A stretch of DNA of 64,000 bases from Novosphingobium sediminis (GTDB lineage: Bacteria; Pseudomonadota; Alphaproteobacteria; Sphingomonadales; Sphingomonadaceae), in the NCBI RefSeq assembly GCF_007991615.1, contig NZ_BJYR01000020.1, positions 80,410 through 144,409 of the forward strand, read 5' to 3'. Position 1 is the first letter of the stretch, and each line of letters opens with the position of its first letter. Below the pieces are notes generated by a model, which had not been told where the DNA came from, ran no database searches, and saw only the letters and a list, made by a program, of their open reading frames with translations. Both the position numbers and the translations under genes were made by a program. Positions 8,350 through 17,216 of this stretch are shown here, piece by piece.

Positions 8350-8874
8350 TCAGGCACCTGCGAAGTGGGGGTAGGATGGATCGGCGTGGCCGCGCGTGCC
8401 GAAAGCAAAGCCCGGCATGTTGGCGCGGTCCCACATGTCAGTCGAAGCGCCGACCGTGCTCCAATCGTAGACGGCGTGGCGGTGGGAAATCTTCCATGTT
8501 CCGTCGCGGCATTCGAACCGGTCGAGGTAGCGGCCAGCGGCGACCATGAAATTGTCGCCGCTTTCGCCGGGAACGTGGTGGTGCGCGATGAAATAGGCCT
8601 CGCCCTTGGCCTTGTCGCCATCAACTTCGACGAGAACATTGCCGATCACATGCTGCGTGCGGCGCATCCCGGCGAGCACTTCCATCACCCATGGCACGAA
8701 GTCCGCTGCGGTCCCCTGATACATGCCGTGATCGTCGGTCGCATCGGGGTGGAACACCGCGTTGACCAGATCCGCATCGCAGCGATCAATCCCCCGCGCG
8801 AGGCGGTGGACCAGTTCGGTGCAGGCCATCTTGTCGAGCAGCAGCGCTACGCGCGGGTCAAGGTCAGCGGCCAT
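8350..8874 (-). CDS. LinA/SnoaL-like protein with conserved Asp-His pair (triplet member 1)
   Basis: This 174-residue NTF2-fold protein is of the SnoaL_4 type. The helix LVHRLARGIDRCD carries an Asp at the place of LinA Asp25, and MRRTQHVIGN carries a His at the place of LinA His73. These two residues form the catalytic dyad of hexachlorocyclohexane dehydrochlorinase and of scytalone dehydratase-like enzymes. GRYLDRFECRDGTWKISHRH is the family C-terminal hairpin. It is clearly paralogous to the next two genes. A dehydratase, isomerase or lyase acting on an oxygenase product is plausible; a structural replacement for the NTF2-fold oxygenase beta subunit is the alternative. Confidence 0.85.
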   Translation of the reverse strand: MAADLDPRVALLLDKMACTELVHRLARGIDRCDADLVNAVFHPDATDDHGMYQGTAADFVPWVMEVLAGMRRTQHVIGNVLVEVDGDKAKGEAYFIAHHHVPGESGDNFMVAAGRYLDRFECRDGTWKISHRHAVYDWSTVGASTDMWDRANMPGFAFGTRGHADPSYPHFAGA

Positions 8875-8878
8875 CGGT

Positions 8879-9388
8879 TCAGTCTCCGGTATACAAGGGA
8901 TCTTCGGGCAGCCGCTTGCCGTGGCGGGTCAGCGTCCCGTAAAGCGGGCCATCCCACTGCGCGGTGGATGCGCCGTTGCGGCTCCAGTCGAGCACATAGC
9001 GGCGGTGAAGCAAGCGCCAGCCGCCGTCCCGTTTCTCAAGCCGGTCGAGATAGCGCCCGCCGACTTCCATTTCATAGGGACCATCGGGCGAATCGACTTC
9101 GTGATAGGCCCGGCAATAGGTCTCCGCAGTGGCCGTCATGCCGTCGATATCGATCAGCATGTTGCCAAGGAAATGCTGCGTGCGGCGCATTGCAGCAAGC
9201 GCGGGAACGACACCGTCCGACCATGCCAGCGCATCGATCTCGCCGGTCCCGTAATCGGCCTTGGCTTCAGGCCACCAGACGCTGCGCAACACCATAAGGT
9301 CGCACCTGTCGATCCCGCGCGCATAGCGGTTCAGCACATCCATGATCGCCAACCGGTCGGCGACATCTTCTGCACGCACCATGCTCAT
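8879..9388 (-). CDS. LinA/SnoaL-like protein with conserved Asp-His pair (triplet member 2)
   Basis: This 169-residue protein is paralogous to its neighbours: RYARGIDRCD (Asp), MRRTQHFLGN (His) and GGRYLDRLEKRDGGWRLLHR. I chose the ATG at 9388 because it forms an ATGA overlap with the stop of the upstream gene and is preceded by GGAGGAG about ten bases upstream; an extension to 9445 would overlap that gene by 60 bases. The next gene downstream begins 4 bp after its stop. As with member 1, the dyad suggests acid-base catalysis (dehydration or isomerisation). Confidence 0.85.
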   Translation of the reverse strand: MSMVRAEDVADRLAIMDVLNRYARGIDRCDLMVLRSVWWPEAKADYGTGEIDALAWSDGVVPALAAMRRTQHFLGNMLIDIDGMTATAETYCRAYHEVDSPDGPYEMEVGGRYLDRLEKRDGGWRLLHRRYVLDWSRNGASTAQWDGPLYGTLTRHGKRLPEDPLYTGD

Positions 9389-9909
9389 CGGACCCGCATC
9401 TCCTCCCTGCGGCAGCTGAGATCGTGGGGCGCACGGGCACCCCACGGAAACATCGCCTCACCACCCGGCAGATCGGCGGCAGGCTCATCGCGCACCCAGT
9501 CGACCAGTTCGCTGCGGTGCGCGATCTTCCACACGCCTTCGCGCCGCTCGTAGCGATCGACGTAGCGCCCGGCGACGAACATGTCCCGCTCGCCACCATC
9601 CTCGCCGACAACCCGATGGTGCGCCTGGAAGTAGACTTCGCCGAACGCGAGATCGCCACTCTCGAAATCGATACGGACCTGCCCGATCATGTGGTGGTTG
9701 GCCTTGTGCGGCGTCAGCACCTTCTGCGCGAAGGCGACAAACCCCGCCGCGTCGCCTTTCCAGCCCGCGCCGTAGTCGGTCGTCGCATCATCGTGGAACA
9801 CCGAGATGTGCAGCGCCGGATCGAGCCGGTCCTGCGCGCGCATGTAGTCGCAGCTGAGATCGTAGATGGCCTGCCACGAGGTGAGCCGATCGAGCGCGTC
9901 CATGGTCAC
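9385..9909 (-). CDS. LinA/SnoaL-like protein (triplet member 3)
   Basis: This 174-residue SnoaL_4-type protein is more divergent than the two below it: CDYMRAQDRLD keeps the Asp, KANHHMIGQV keeps a His at the dyad position, and GRYVDRYERREGVWKIAHRSE is the terminal hairpin. The GTG start (9909) overlaps the stop of the upstream Rieske alpha gene by 4 bp (GTGA), so it is probably translated by coupling with that subunit. An internal ATG at 9903 is the alternative start. Its position directly after an oxygenase alpha gene is where a beta-subunit gene would normally sit. Confidence 0.85.
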   Translation of the reverse strand: MTMDALDRLTSWQAIYDLSCDYMRAQDRLDPALHISVFHDDATTDYGAGWKGDAAGFVAFAQKVLTPHKANHHMIGQVRIDFESGDLAFGEVYFQAHHRVVGEDGGERDMFVAGRYVDRYERREGVWKIAHRSELVDWVRDEPAADLPGGEAMFPWGARAPHDLSCRREEMRVR

Positions 9910-11297
9910 GGCCTCGCCAGATATTGATCGATGGTCTGGTGGAACTGCCGGATGCGCGCTTCCTGATAGTTGCCCAGCGTCTGCCCGCGCTTCGCGGAGC
10001 CGAGGAAGCCCTGGTACTGCAACGCGAGGTTGTCGGTGTCCTGATCATAGACCCCGCCCAGCCCCGGATTCATCCCCGGTGCTTCGGCATAGGACTGCTC
10101 GACCGTCAGCCGCACCGGCTCGGGCGGATGCTCGATGGGCGTTCCCGGCGGCACCAGCTTGAGGAACATCAGGTCGAACAGAGAACGCGAGGGATCGCTC
10201 CCGATCGGCCTGAAACGGTAGATCATCGGCAACGAAACGCCCGGGAACAGGCACATGTTCGGAAACAGATGATACTCGATGGAATCGAGCATCTCGCTGT
10301 CCGAATACATGTCGAGCGGCACGCCGAGATCGGCGGACATCTGCTCGCGCAGCTTCTCGGCGGCGTAGGAGCGCGCAGTGCGCCCTTCCGGCAGCGTTCC
10401 CGGCGAGACGCGCAGGCGGTCGAACAGTTCCTGCTCGGTCTGCGTACCGCTGAAATGCGGGCTTGGCTTGCCGATGACATGAACGAAGCGCGTCACGTGA
10501 TCGCTGAAGATGTCATACTGCGCATTGGCATCGCCCGCCGTCGGCAAGGCCTGCGAATGCGTCTCGTAAACGTGATAAGCCTCGAGGAAAGCCTCTTGCG
10601 CCGCCTTCCAGTTCGTCGGCAGTTCCTTCTGGATATGCAGCGCAATGCGCCGATCGGCGAGATCCCAGCGGCCGGAGAAATGCTCTGCGAGCGGCCCGAG
10701 CTGGTCCTTCAGCGGGCGCGCCTCGGGATCGAGGTTGATGAAGATGAACCCGCCCCAGGTCTCCATCCGCACTTGCGGCAGGCTGAATTCCTCGTCCTTC
10801 ACATGCGGGAAGTCCCACCGGCACGGCAGATGCGAAAGTTCGCCTTCCAGCGACCAGCGCCAGCCGTGGAAGGGGCAGCGCAGTTCCACCGCATTGCCGC
10901 TGGTGTCCGAGCGTTTGAGCTGCGTGCCGCGATGGAGGCAGACGTTGCGATAGGCGCGGATTTCCATGTCATCGCCGCGCACGATCAGGATCGACCACGG
11001 GCCGATATCGTAAGTGATATAGTCGCCCGCTTCGGGGATGTGCTCCTCGCGCGCGGCCCATTGCCATGTGCGCGCCCACATGTGCGTGAACTCGCGCGCC
11101 ATGAAATCAGGCGAGGTATAGCGGTCGTAGTCGATATCGGCATCGCCCGCGAAGCTGTAGGCCTCGGCAATCAGCGCGGGCGGAACCTCCTGCCCATCAG
11201 CGATGATGATGTCTCGCGTGCTCGGCCCGGGGCAGCGCGCCGCACCGGGCTCCGGCAGAGGCTCAGGGGGGAGAGGCAGGCTGGTTTCAAGGTTCAT
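9906..11297 (-). CDS. Rieske ring-hydroxylating oxygenase, alpha subunit (copy 2)
   Basis: This 463-residue protein has Rieske ligands C120-x-H122 (CLHRGTQL) and C141-x2-H144 (RCPFHGW), and the catalytic iron ligands E239-A-Y-H242-x4-H247 (LEAYHVYETH). A proline-rich N-terminal tail of about 25 residues precedes the oxygenase fold. GAAGGAGCTTGAGGG precedes the ATG. It is 35 bp downstream of the TonB receptor and overlaps the following LinA-like gene by 4 bp. Within the window it groups with copies 4 and 5 (same RCPFHG signature), apart from copies 1 and 3. No electron-transfer partner is nearby. Confidence 0.93.
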   Translation of the reverse strand: MNLETSLPLPPEPLPEPGAARCPGPSTRDIIIADGQEVPPALIAEAYSFAGDADIDYDRYTSPDFMAREFTHMWARTWQWAAREEHIPEAGDYITYDIGPWSILIVRGDDMEIRAYRNVCLHRGTQLKRSDTSGNAVELRCPFHGWRWSLEGELSHLPCRWDFPHVKDEEFSLPQVRMETWGGFIFINLDPEARPLKDQLGPLAEHFSGRWDLADRRIALHIQKELPTNWKAAQEAFLEAYHVYETHSQALPTAGDANAQYDIFSDHVTRFVHVIGKPSPHFSGTQTEQELFDRLRVSPGTLPEGRTARSYAAEKLREQMSADLGVPLDMYSDSEMLDSIEYHLFPNMCLFPGVSLPMIYRFRPIGSDPSRSLFDLMFLKLVPPGTPIEHPPEPVRLTVEQSYAEAPGMNPGLGGVYDQDTDNLALQYQGFLGSAKRGQTLGNYQEARIRQFHQTIDQYLARP

Positions 11298-11332
11298 CCC
11301 TCAAGCTCCTTCATGCCTCTCTCCGCCCTCAA

Positions 11333-13846
11333 TCAGTACCGGATCGTGGCCTGCAACCGCACCGTGCGCGGCATCGAACCATATCCGATAATGTCACCAA
11401 GCGTAGCGTTGTTGGTGCCGGTGCCCGCACCCGTCAGCGGCGCAGTACCGCCGCCGATGAAGTAGAACTTGTTGCCAAGGTTCTTGCCGATCACCGCAAG
11501 CTGCCAGCGATCATCCCGCGCGCCGATGCGCAGGCCCGCATCGACCACGGCATAGGCGTCCTGCCGGGTATAGGGATCGCCGAAGCTCGAGCCGAGGTAC
11601 GAACTCGAGGTACGCGTATCGATGTTGCCGCCGATCTTGAGGTTCGAGCCAATCTCGGTTTCATACGAGACGCCTGCCGTCGCCGTCCATTCCGGCGCGG
11701 ACGAGGTCGGCGCACCCGAAAGGTCCTGCCGCGGCTGTCCGGCCACGACCAGCGAGCAGCCTGCTGCGATGCTCTGGCCAGACCAGCACGGCGAGATGAA
11801 GTCGATGTAGCGCGCCTTGTTGTAGTTCAGCGTGCCATGGAGCGAGAGACCCGGAACGGCGCGCGGCGCATACTCCAGCTCGAATTCCACGCCCTTCGAC
11901 CGCGCCGCACCGGCGTTGTAGGTCACGTAGGCGAAGACCTGCGAGTTGAAGTAGTCGATCTGCAAATCGGTGTACTTGTAGCTGTAGAGCGTGATGTTCG
12001 CGCGCAACTGGCGGTTGAACAGGGTCGACTTGATGCCCGCCTCGAAGCCGCGTCCGCGTTCCGGATTGAACGCGAGGTCGGCGGAGGGGTTGTTCGTCAC
12101 CAGCGAGGAGTTGATCGCGCTGTTGGAGAAGCCGCCCGACTTGTAGGCGGTCTTGTACGCGCCATAGACCATCACGTCGGACGTCGGCTTCCAGCTCAGC
12201 GTCACATCCGGCGACCAATCGTTGAACGTCTGATCACCGGTGAGCGTGCCGTTCGTTGCCGCACTTTGCGGGCGGAAAATACCGGTGACGGCCGGGTTCA
12301 CATAGGGCTGGGTGAAATAGCTCTTCTTGGTCTCGTGGGTGTAGCGCACGCCAGCGGTCGCCTCGAAGGTTGGCAGGATCTTCCAGATCGCCTGGCCATA
12401 GGCCGACCACGTCTCGCCATCAGTGGCCGATTCCTTGGAATAGGCGACATAGCGCATGCCGGTGGGGGCAGCCGAGTTCTCGAGATTGGCGAAGAGCACC
12501 GCCTGGAAGAAGTTGCGCTTGGTCTTTTGATAAAGCCCGCCGACCATCAGGTTGACCGGGCTGTCGAACTTGGTCAGCGCGCGCAGTTCCTGGCTGAAGG
12601 CGTGGTAGCTGGCGTTTTCCGTCGCCCACACGCCGCCGCCGAGGAAGTCGCAGTCGCAGCCGAATTTGTTGTTGTTCCAGTTGTAGTTGGTGACCGAGTT
12701 GAGGGTCACGTTCTGCATGTCGTAGTTGACCGTGCCCGTCACCTGCCACGACTTGTAGGTGTTGTAGAGATCGCCGTTGCTGCGGGCATAGGGCGTCGCC
12801 TGCGCAATGTCGGTCGGGAAATTGTTCTGGTAGAGCTTGAACCCGCCGTCGCACTTGTAGGCGGGGTTGAGCGCGGTCGCGCCAGTCGGGCAGCGCACCG
12901 CCGAATAGTTCCAGCCGTTGCCGATCGTGTCGTTCCACGAACCCGAAGCCTTGAGCGTGGCGGTAAGCCCGCTGCCGCCGTCATACTTCAGCGTGGCGCG
13001 GCCGATGACTTCACGTTCCTGCGGCTGGTCTGCCGCAGCTGCCGCCGCGGTGTGGCTGGTCGCCGTGAAGCCATTGGCGACATCGAAGGTCGGGTAGGAC
13101 TGCGAACCTGCAGCATTGCGGTAGTAGCCGCCGAACATTTTCGATCCGCGCACGGCAAGGCGCAGGCCCCAGTTTTCGCCAAGCGGGGTTGAATAGACGG
13201 CTTCGCCGAAGAGCTGGCGGGCATTCGTCTCATAGCCGACCCGCGCCATGATCTCGCGGTCCTTGCCGGGATCTGCGGTGGTGAGGGCGATCACGCCGGC
13301 AGTCGCGTTCTTGCCGAAGAACAGCGCCTGCGGACCCTTGAGGATTTCCACGCGGGCCAGATCGAAGAAGCCCTCGTTGATGACACGGCCCTGACCGTAA
13401 TAGACGTTGTCGACCACGATCGCGACCGACTGTTCGATGCCGATCGAGGTGGCGTTCGAACCGATACCGCGCATGGTGAGCTGCGCGCCCGCACCGTTCG
13501 AGGCGCGTGCAACCGTGAACTGCGGCGTTGCAGCAGCAATCTTTTCGAGGCTGGTGAGGTCGCGCGCCTGAACCGTTGCGGCGCTGATCGCCTGCACCGC
13601 AACCGGGATGCTCTGCACGCTTTCACTGCGGCGACGGGCGGTCACGATGATGTCTTCGACACCGCTTGCGGCAGGGGTTTCAGCCGAAGCACCCGACTGC
13701 GGCGGCACTGCCGATTCGTCAGCCGCAAGGGCCGGGCTTGCTGCCAGCAGCGCGCCGGGCACCATCACCGCGAGCAAGGCGACGCGCGCCGTGCCCGAAA
13801 GGAATTCCAGTCGCACCGAATCAGTATGCCGCCCCATGTGCTGCAT
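11333..13846 (-). CDS. TonB-dependent outer-membrane receptor (1)
   Basis: This is an 837-residue outer-membrane gated transporter. An N-terminal signal peptide (hydrophobic run ALLAVMVPGALLAASPALA) is followed by a TonB-box-like segment (EDIIVTARRR), the plug domain (QSIPVAVQAISAATV, TMRGIG, VEILKGPQALFFGKNATAGV) and a long beta-barrel ending in an aromatic residue (LQATIRY). It heads the operon with two Rieske alpha subunits and three LinA-like proteins, so it probably imports their substrate. GGGAGAGG lies 6 bases before the chosen ATG; an internal ATG nine bases on is possible. The barrel is related to the second receptor at 33562. Confidence 0.93.
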   Translation of the reverse strand: MQHMGRHTDSVRLEFLSGTARVALLAVMVPGALLAASPALAADESAVPPQSGASAETPAASGVEDIIVTARRRSESVQSIPVAVQAISAATVQARDLTSLEKIAAATPQFTVARASNGAGAQLTMRGIGSNATSIGIEQSVAIVVDNVYYGQGRVINEGFFDLARVEILKGPQALFFGKNATAGVIALTTADPGKDREIMARVGYETNARQLFGEAVYSTPLGENWGLRLAVRGSKMFGGYYRNAAGSQSYPTFDVANGFTATSHTAAAAAADQPQEREVIGRATLKYDGGSGLTATLKASGSWNDTIGNGWNYSAVRCPTGATALNPAYKCDGGFKLYQNNFPTDIAQATPYARSNGDLYNTYKSWQVTGTVNYDMQNVTLNSVTNYNWNNNKFGCDCDFLGGGVWATENASYHAFSQELRALTKFDSPVNLMVGGLYQKTKRNFFQAVLFANLENSAAPTGMRYVAYSKESATDGETWSAYGQAIWKILPTFEATAGVRYTHETKKSYFTQPYVNPAVTGIFRPQSAATNGTLTGDQTFNDWSPDVTLSWKPTSDVMVYGAYKTAYKSGGFSNSAINSSLVTNNPSADLAFNPERGRGFEAGIKSTLFNRQLRANITLYSYKYTDLQIDYFNSQVFAYVTYNAGAARSKGVEFELEYAPRAVPGLSLHGTLNYNKARYIDFISPCWSGQSIAAGCSLVVAGQPRQDLSGAPTSSAPEWTATAGVSYETEIGSNLKIGGNIDTRTSSSYLGSSFGDPYTRQDAYAVVDAGLRIGARDDRWQLAVIGKNLGNKFYFIGGGTAPLTGAGTGTNNATLGDIIGYGSMPRTVRLQATIRY

Positions 13847-14082
13847 TTTGCCTCTCCCGCTTCATTGCATCACCGCCCGGATTCTTTTGGGGTCGGCGAA
13901 CTGGAGCAAGGGTAACAATCCACACAATCGGCTCAACCATTTATCCGCAAACTGACCACTTTTGATAGGGAAACCGGCAGAGCTGCCGGATCAGCGCAAT
14001 CACCTCCAAGAGCAGGAAAACCGGCCCCTTGCAGAGCCGGCTCCCGGTATTCGCAGTGCTTTCGGGCTTGCCCGAAATCGCC

Positions 14083-14763
14083 CTACCATTCGTGCGTTTC
14101 GCCGTTCCAATTGCGGAACGCGCCGGTGTCGTCGAGGGTCCACTCGGCACCCAGCTTGCGGATGCCGCTGGCGCTTTCTTCTGCTGAGATCAGCGCACGC
14201 GGGCCGCCCATGTCGGTCTGCACCCAACCCGGATGGATGAGGCCGATCACGATGCCCCTGCCCTTGAGGTCGACCGCCACGGAGCGCATCAGGCGGTTGA
14301 GCGCCGCCTTGGCCGAGCCATAGGCGTAGTTCCCGCCCATCGGCCAAGCCATCGCGCCGAGTTGGCTGGTGATGTTCATCACCTTCGATCCCTCACCGAG
14401 GCGCGGCAGGAAGGCCTGCAAAACACGCAGCGGCCCCTGCACCATGATCGCGAACGCTTCATTCCAAGCGTCCCAGTCCGCGACTTCCAGTTCGTTCGCC
14501 TGCGGATTGTTGACCCCGGCCACGTTGTAAAGGACATCGATCGCGCCATCGCCGCTGGCTGCCGCAGCCGCGCGTACCGAAGTCTCGCTCGCCACATCGC
14601 AAGGAACGATGGTCAGCCTGCCGTTCGACGCGGCGGCGAGGTCTTGCAGCGCTGCGCCTGCGTTGCGCGCCAGGGCGATCACGGTATCTCCCGCTGCAAC
14701 ATGCTGCGCAGCAAGCGTGAGGCCGATGCCGCGCGCGGCCCCGGTTATCGCGACGGTTGCCAT
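14083..14763 (-). CDS. SDR family oxidoreductase (C-factor/sniffer-like)
   Basis: This 226-residue short SDR has TGAARGIGLTLA at the N-terminus, NVAG (DVLYNVAGVNN) and the active site ITSQLG...YAYGSAK. The short length and absence of a long C-terminal extension resemble C-signal/carbonyl-reductase-like SDRs. The ATG at 14763 gives the Rossmann motif at residue 7 and has AAGGAA upstream; a longer frame to 14877 adds residues with no SDR match. It stands alone on the minus strand, divergent from the M23 peptidase gene. About 235 bases separate its stop from the TonB receptor start, and I see only possible promoter DNA there. Substrate unknown. Confidence 0.88.
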   Translation of the reverse strand: MATVAITGAARGIGLTLAAQHVAAGDTVIALARNAGAALQDLAAASNGRLTIVPCDVASETSVRAAAAASGDGAIDVLYNVAGVNNPQANELEVADWDAWNEAFAIMVQGPLRVLQAFLPRLGEGSKVMNITSQLGAMAWPMGGNYAYGSAKAALNRLMRSVAVDLKGRGIVIGLIHPGWVQTDMGGPRALISAEESASGIRKLGAEWTLDDTGAFRNWNGETHEW

Positions 14764-14894
14764 GGTTTTCCTTCTTTGCCTTGGGGTTGGTCTCAAATAT
14801 TCCGGTTCTGCGGCAGGCATATCACGCTGCGGCAGGAAAGAGCCTCTCGCTTGTGCTGGCCTTGACCCGCAGCGCAATCACGCGACTATACCGC

Positions 14895-16040
14895 ATGATC
14901 CGCGCTAGCTCCATGATCGCCCTCGCCGCAATGCTCTTGACGGCGCCAGCCCTCGCGCAGCCGCATTCGGGCTTTCCGATCAACGTCGTGGTACCCAAGG
15001 CACCTGCCCCAGTCGAAGCGGATGGCCGGGCGCGGCTGGTCTATGAACTCGCGCTCACCAGCTTTGCGCCAAGCCCGGTCGAACTCGCAGCCATCGACGT
15101 GCTGGCCGGCGATGCGGTCGTGGCAAGTTGGCGCGGCGCCGAGCTTGGCGCTTTGCTCATGCCGGTCGGACCCGCTCCGGAAGCTGGCAAGGAACGCCTG
15201 ATCGAGAGCGGGCGCAGCGTGATCGCGTTCATTGATCTCACACTCGCGCCCGGCGCCGCCGCGCCTGATGCGCTGCGCCACCGCCTTACATTCACCGCGA
15301 AGCTGGGCGACGGCACCGTGATCGAGCGCAAGGTCGAAGGCGTCGCCATCTCCGTTCGGCCGGCTGCGCCGGTTATCGGACCGCCCCTGCGCGGCGGGCG
15401 TTGGGTTGCCGCCAACGGCCTGTTTGCAGCCGACCACCGCCGCTCTTTCAACGCCGTAGACGCGCGCGAGCATCTGGCGCAGCGCTTTGCCATCGATTGG
15501 GTCAAGCTCGGCCCGGACGGACGGTTCTTCAAGGGCGATGCCGGACAGAACACCAGCTATCCGGGCTATGGCACCGAAGTGATCGCGGTCGCAGACGGCA
15601 CCGTGGCCGATGTGACGAGCGGCTATCCCGACAATCCCGGTAGCAACCCACCCTCCTCGCGCGTTGTCACGCTGGAAAGCATCACCGGCAATGCCGTGGT
15701 ACAAGATCTCGGCGGCGGCACTTTCGCGCTTTACGCCCACCTCCAGCCCGGCAGCATCGCAGTCAAACCCGGCGATCATGTGAAAGCGGGGCAGGTCATC
15801 GCGCGGCTCGGAAATTCGGGCAATTCCGATGCACCGCACTTGCATTTCCAGTTGATGGACGGCCCTTCGCCGCTCGGCGCAGAAGGTCTGCCGCACGCGA
15901 TCACGGCATTCAGCCAGCAGGGCGTGGTCGCCGATCTCGCCGCGCTCGAAAGTGGTCAACCTGTTACAATCACGCCCGCAGCAAACGCGCAGCATGCCGC
16001 AGAGTTTCCCGTTGACCAGGCCGTCGTCAGCTTTCCCTGA
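14895..16040 (+). CDS. Secreted M23-family (LytM-like) metallopeptidase
   Basis: The ATG at 14895 gives a 381-residue protein with a signal peptide (MIRASSMIALAAMLLTAPALA). A beta-rich region of about 170 residues is followed by an M23 domain with VIAVADGTVADV, YAHLQPGSIAVKPGDHVKAG, GNSGNSDAPHLHFQ. The HxH motif and the Asp of RFAIDW are present, but the first metal-binding His of the usual HxxxD is replaced (QRFAIDW), so peptidase activity is uncertain. The family cleaves peptidoglycan cross-links or acts as a LytM activator in the periplasm. It is unrelated to the neighbouring catabolic genes and probably its own transcription unit. Confidence 0.85.
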   Translation: MIRASSMIALAAMLLTAPALAQPHSGFPINVVVPKAPAPVEADGRARLVYELALTSFAPSPVELAAIDVLAGDAVVASWRGAELGALLMPVGPAPEAGKERLIESGRSVIAFIDLTLAPGAAAPDALRHRLTFTAKLGDGTVIERKVEGVAISVRPAAPVIGPPLRGGRWVAANGLFAADHRRSFNAVDAREHLAQRFAIDWVKLGPDGRFFKGDAGQNTSYPGYGTEVIAVADGTVADVTSGYPDNPGSNPPSSRVVTLESITGNAVVQDLGGGTFALYAHLQPGSIAVKPGDHVKAGQVIARLGNSGNSDAPHLHFQLMDGPSPLGAEGLPHAITAFSQQGVVADLAALESGQPVTITPAANAQHAAEFPVDQAVVSFP

Positions 16041-16064
16041 CCACGGCCCGGCGGCACGGATAGG

Positions 16065-17063
16065 CTACAGTTTGAGCAGCTGCTTGCCCTTGTTCGAACC
16101 CGAGAACAGCCGCTGCAGCGTGTTGGGCGCGTTCTCGAAGCCGTGCTGCACGTCCTCACGGTACGCCAGCCGGCCCTCGTTGACCCACTTGACCAGTCGG
16201 CGCCGGATATCCGGGAATTCGCTGGCCCAATCGAGCACGATGAAGCCCTGCATCCGCGCGCGGCGGAACACGAGGTTGAAGTAGTTTTCGGGGCCCGCCG
16301 GCAAGTTGCCCGTCTCGTAGCGGCTGATGCCACCGCAGATCACCACGCGCGCATTCGTCGCGATGCAGGCCAGCATGTCGTTGAGGATCTTTCCGCCGAC
16401 GTTGTCGAAGATCACGTTGATCCCGTTCGGCGCCAATTCCTTGAGCTGCGTGCGGATCGGCCCGGCCTTGTAATCGATAGCGTGATCGTAGCCGGCTTCC
16501 TTGACCAGCCATTCGCACTTTTCCGGGCCGCCCGCGATACCGATCACGGTGCAGCCGGCAATCTTCGCCAGCTGGCCGACGATGGAGCCCGTCGCGCCCG
16601 CAGCGCCCGAGACGACGACGACATCGCCCGCCACCGGCTCGCCCACCTTGAACAGGCCGCAATAGGCCGTGACGCCCGTCGTGCCGAGGATCGAGAGCAT
16701 CGCCGTGGGCGGCAGTTCGTGCATGCAAGGGATGAGGCCCTCGCCGTCATGGATCAGATATTCGCTCCACACGATCGAACCCGCAAGCATCGTGCCGACC
16801 GGGAACTTGCCGCCGTTGCTGGCAACGACTTCGGTGATGCCCGAACCGCGCATAACATCCCCGATCGCCATCGGCGCGACGTAATCGGCGATGTTCTCCA
16901 TCCAGCCTTTCTGCGCCGGATCGAAGCCGAGGAAGTGCGTCTTGAGGAGCATCTGGCCCGGGCCCGGCTCGGGCAGGGACGTCGTCACCAGCTTGAGGTC
17001 GTCATCGTTGATGGGGCGGCCGCGCGGGTGTCCGTTGAGCAGCCATTGGCGGGTTTCAGTCAC
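16065..17063 (-). CDS. Zinc-free MDR NADP-dependent oxidoreductase
   Basis: This 332-residue paralogue of the enzymes at 5929 and 38604 has the cofactor motif SGAAGATGS, then GIAGGPEKCEWL with the NADP-contacting Lys, AIDYKAG and IFDNVGGKIL. The start is GTG at 17063, with GGGAGA six bases upstream. It probably reduces the double bond of an enone or enoyl intermediate. It is the last gene of the minus-strand operon 22679->16065, but it is separated from the NmrA-like gene by 153 bp carrying the 31-bp tandem repeat, so its expression may be partly uncoupled. Confidence 0.9.
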   Translation of the reverse strand: MTETRQWLLNGHPRGRPINDDDLKLVTTSLPEPGPGQMLLKTHFLGFDPAQKGWMENIADYVAPMAIGDVMRGSGITEVVASNGGKFPVGTMLAGSIVWSEYLIHDGEGLIPCMHELPPTAMLSILGTTGVTAYCGLFKVGEPVAGDVVVVSGAAGATGSIVGQLAKIAGCTVIGIAGGPEKCEWLVKEAGYDHAIDYKAGPIRTQLKELAPNGINVIFDNVGGKILNDMLACIATNARVVICGGISRYETGNLPAGPENYFNLVFRRARMQGFIVLDWASEFPDIRRRLVKWVNEGRLAYREDVQHGFENAPNTLQRLFSGSNKGKQLLKL

Positions 17064-17129
17064 GCGGAATCTCCCAGAAGCGTTGTTTCGGAAGCGAGAC
17101 TAGCGGCAGTGCCGCGCATCCGGACCTAC

Positions 17130-17215
17130 CGAATTGAATGAGCCCTAGAGGGCTCGGGGCCGAATTGAATGAGCCCTAGAGGGCTCGGGGCCGAATTGAA
17201 TGAGCCCCAAAGGGC
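17130..17215. repeat. Triple 31-bp tandem repeat, each unit with a 16-bp palindrome
   Basis: Units start at 17130, 17161 and 17192. The first two are identical; the third is shorter and diverged (CCCCAAAGGGC in place of CCCTAGAGGGC). Each full unit contains the perfect palindrome GAGCCCTAGAGGGCTC followed by GGGG. The array begins about 65 bases upstream of the MDR start at 17063 and ends 1 base before the stop codon of the NmrA-like gene. It could form consecutive hairpins (attenuation or termination) or be a protein-binding array. There are no spacers, so it is not a CRISPR. Confidence 0.85.
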
Positions 17216-17216
17216 A

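Noticed and set aside
17130..17215. Possible CRISPR array
   Set aside because: The three units are directly adjacent with no unique spacers, and no cas genes are present.
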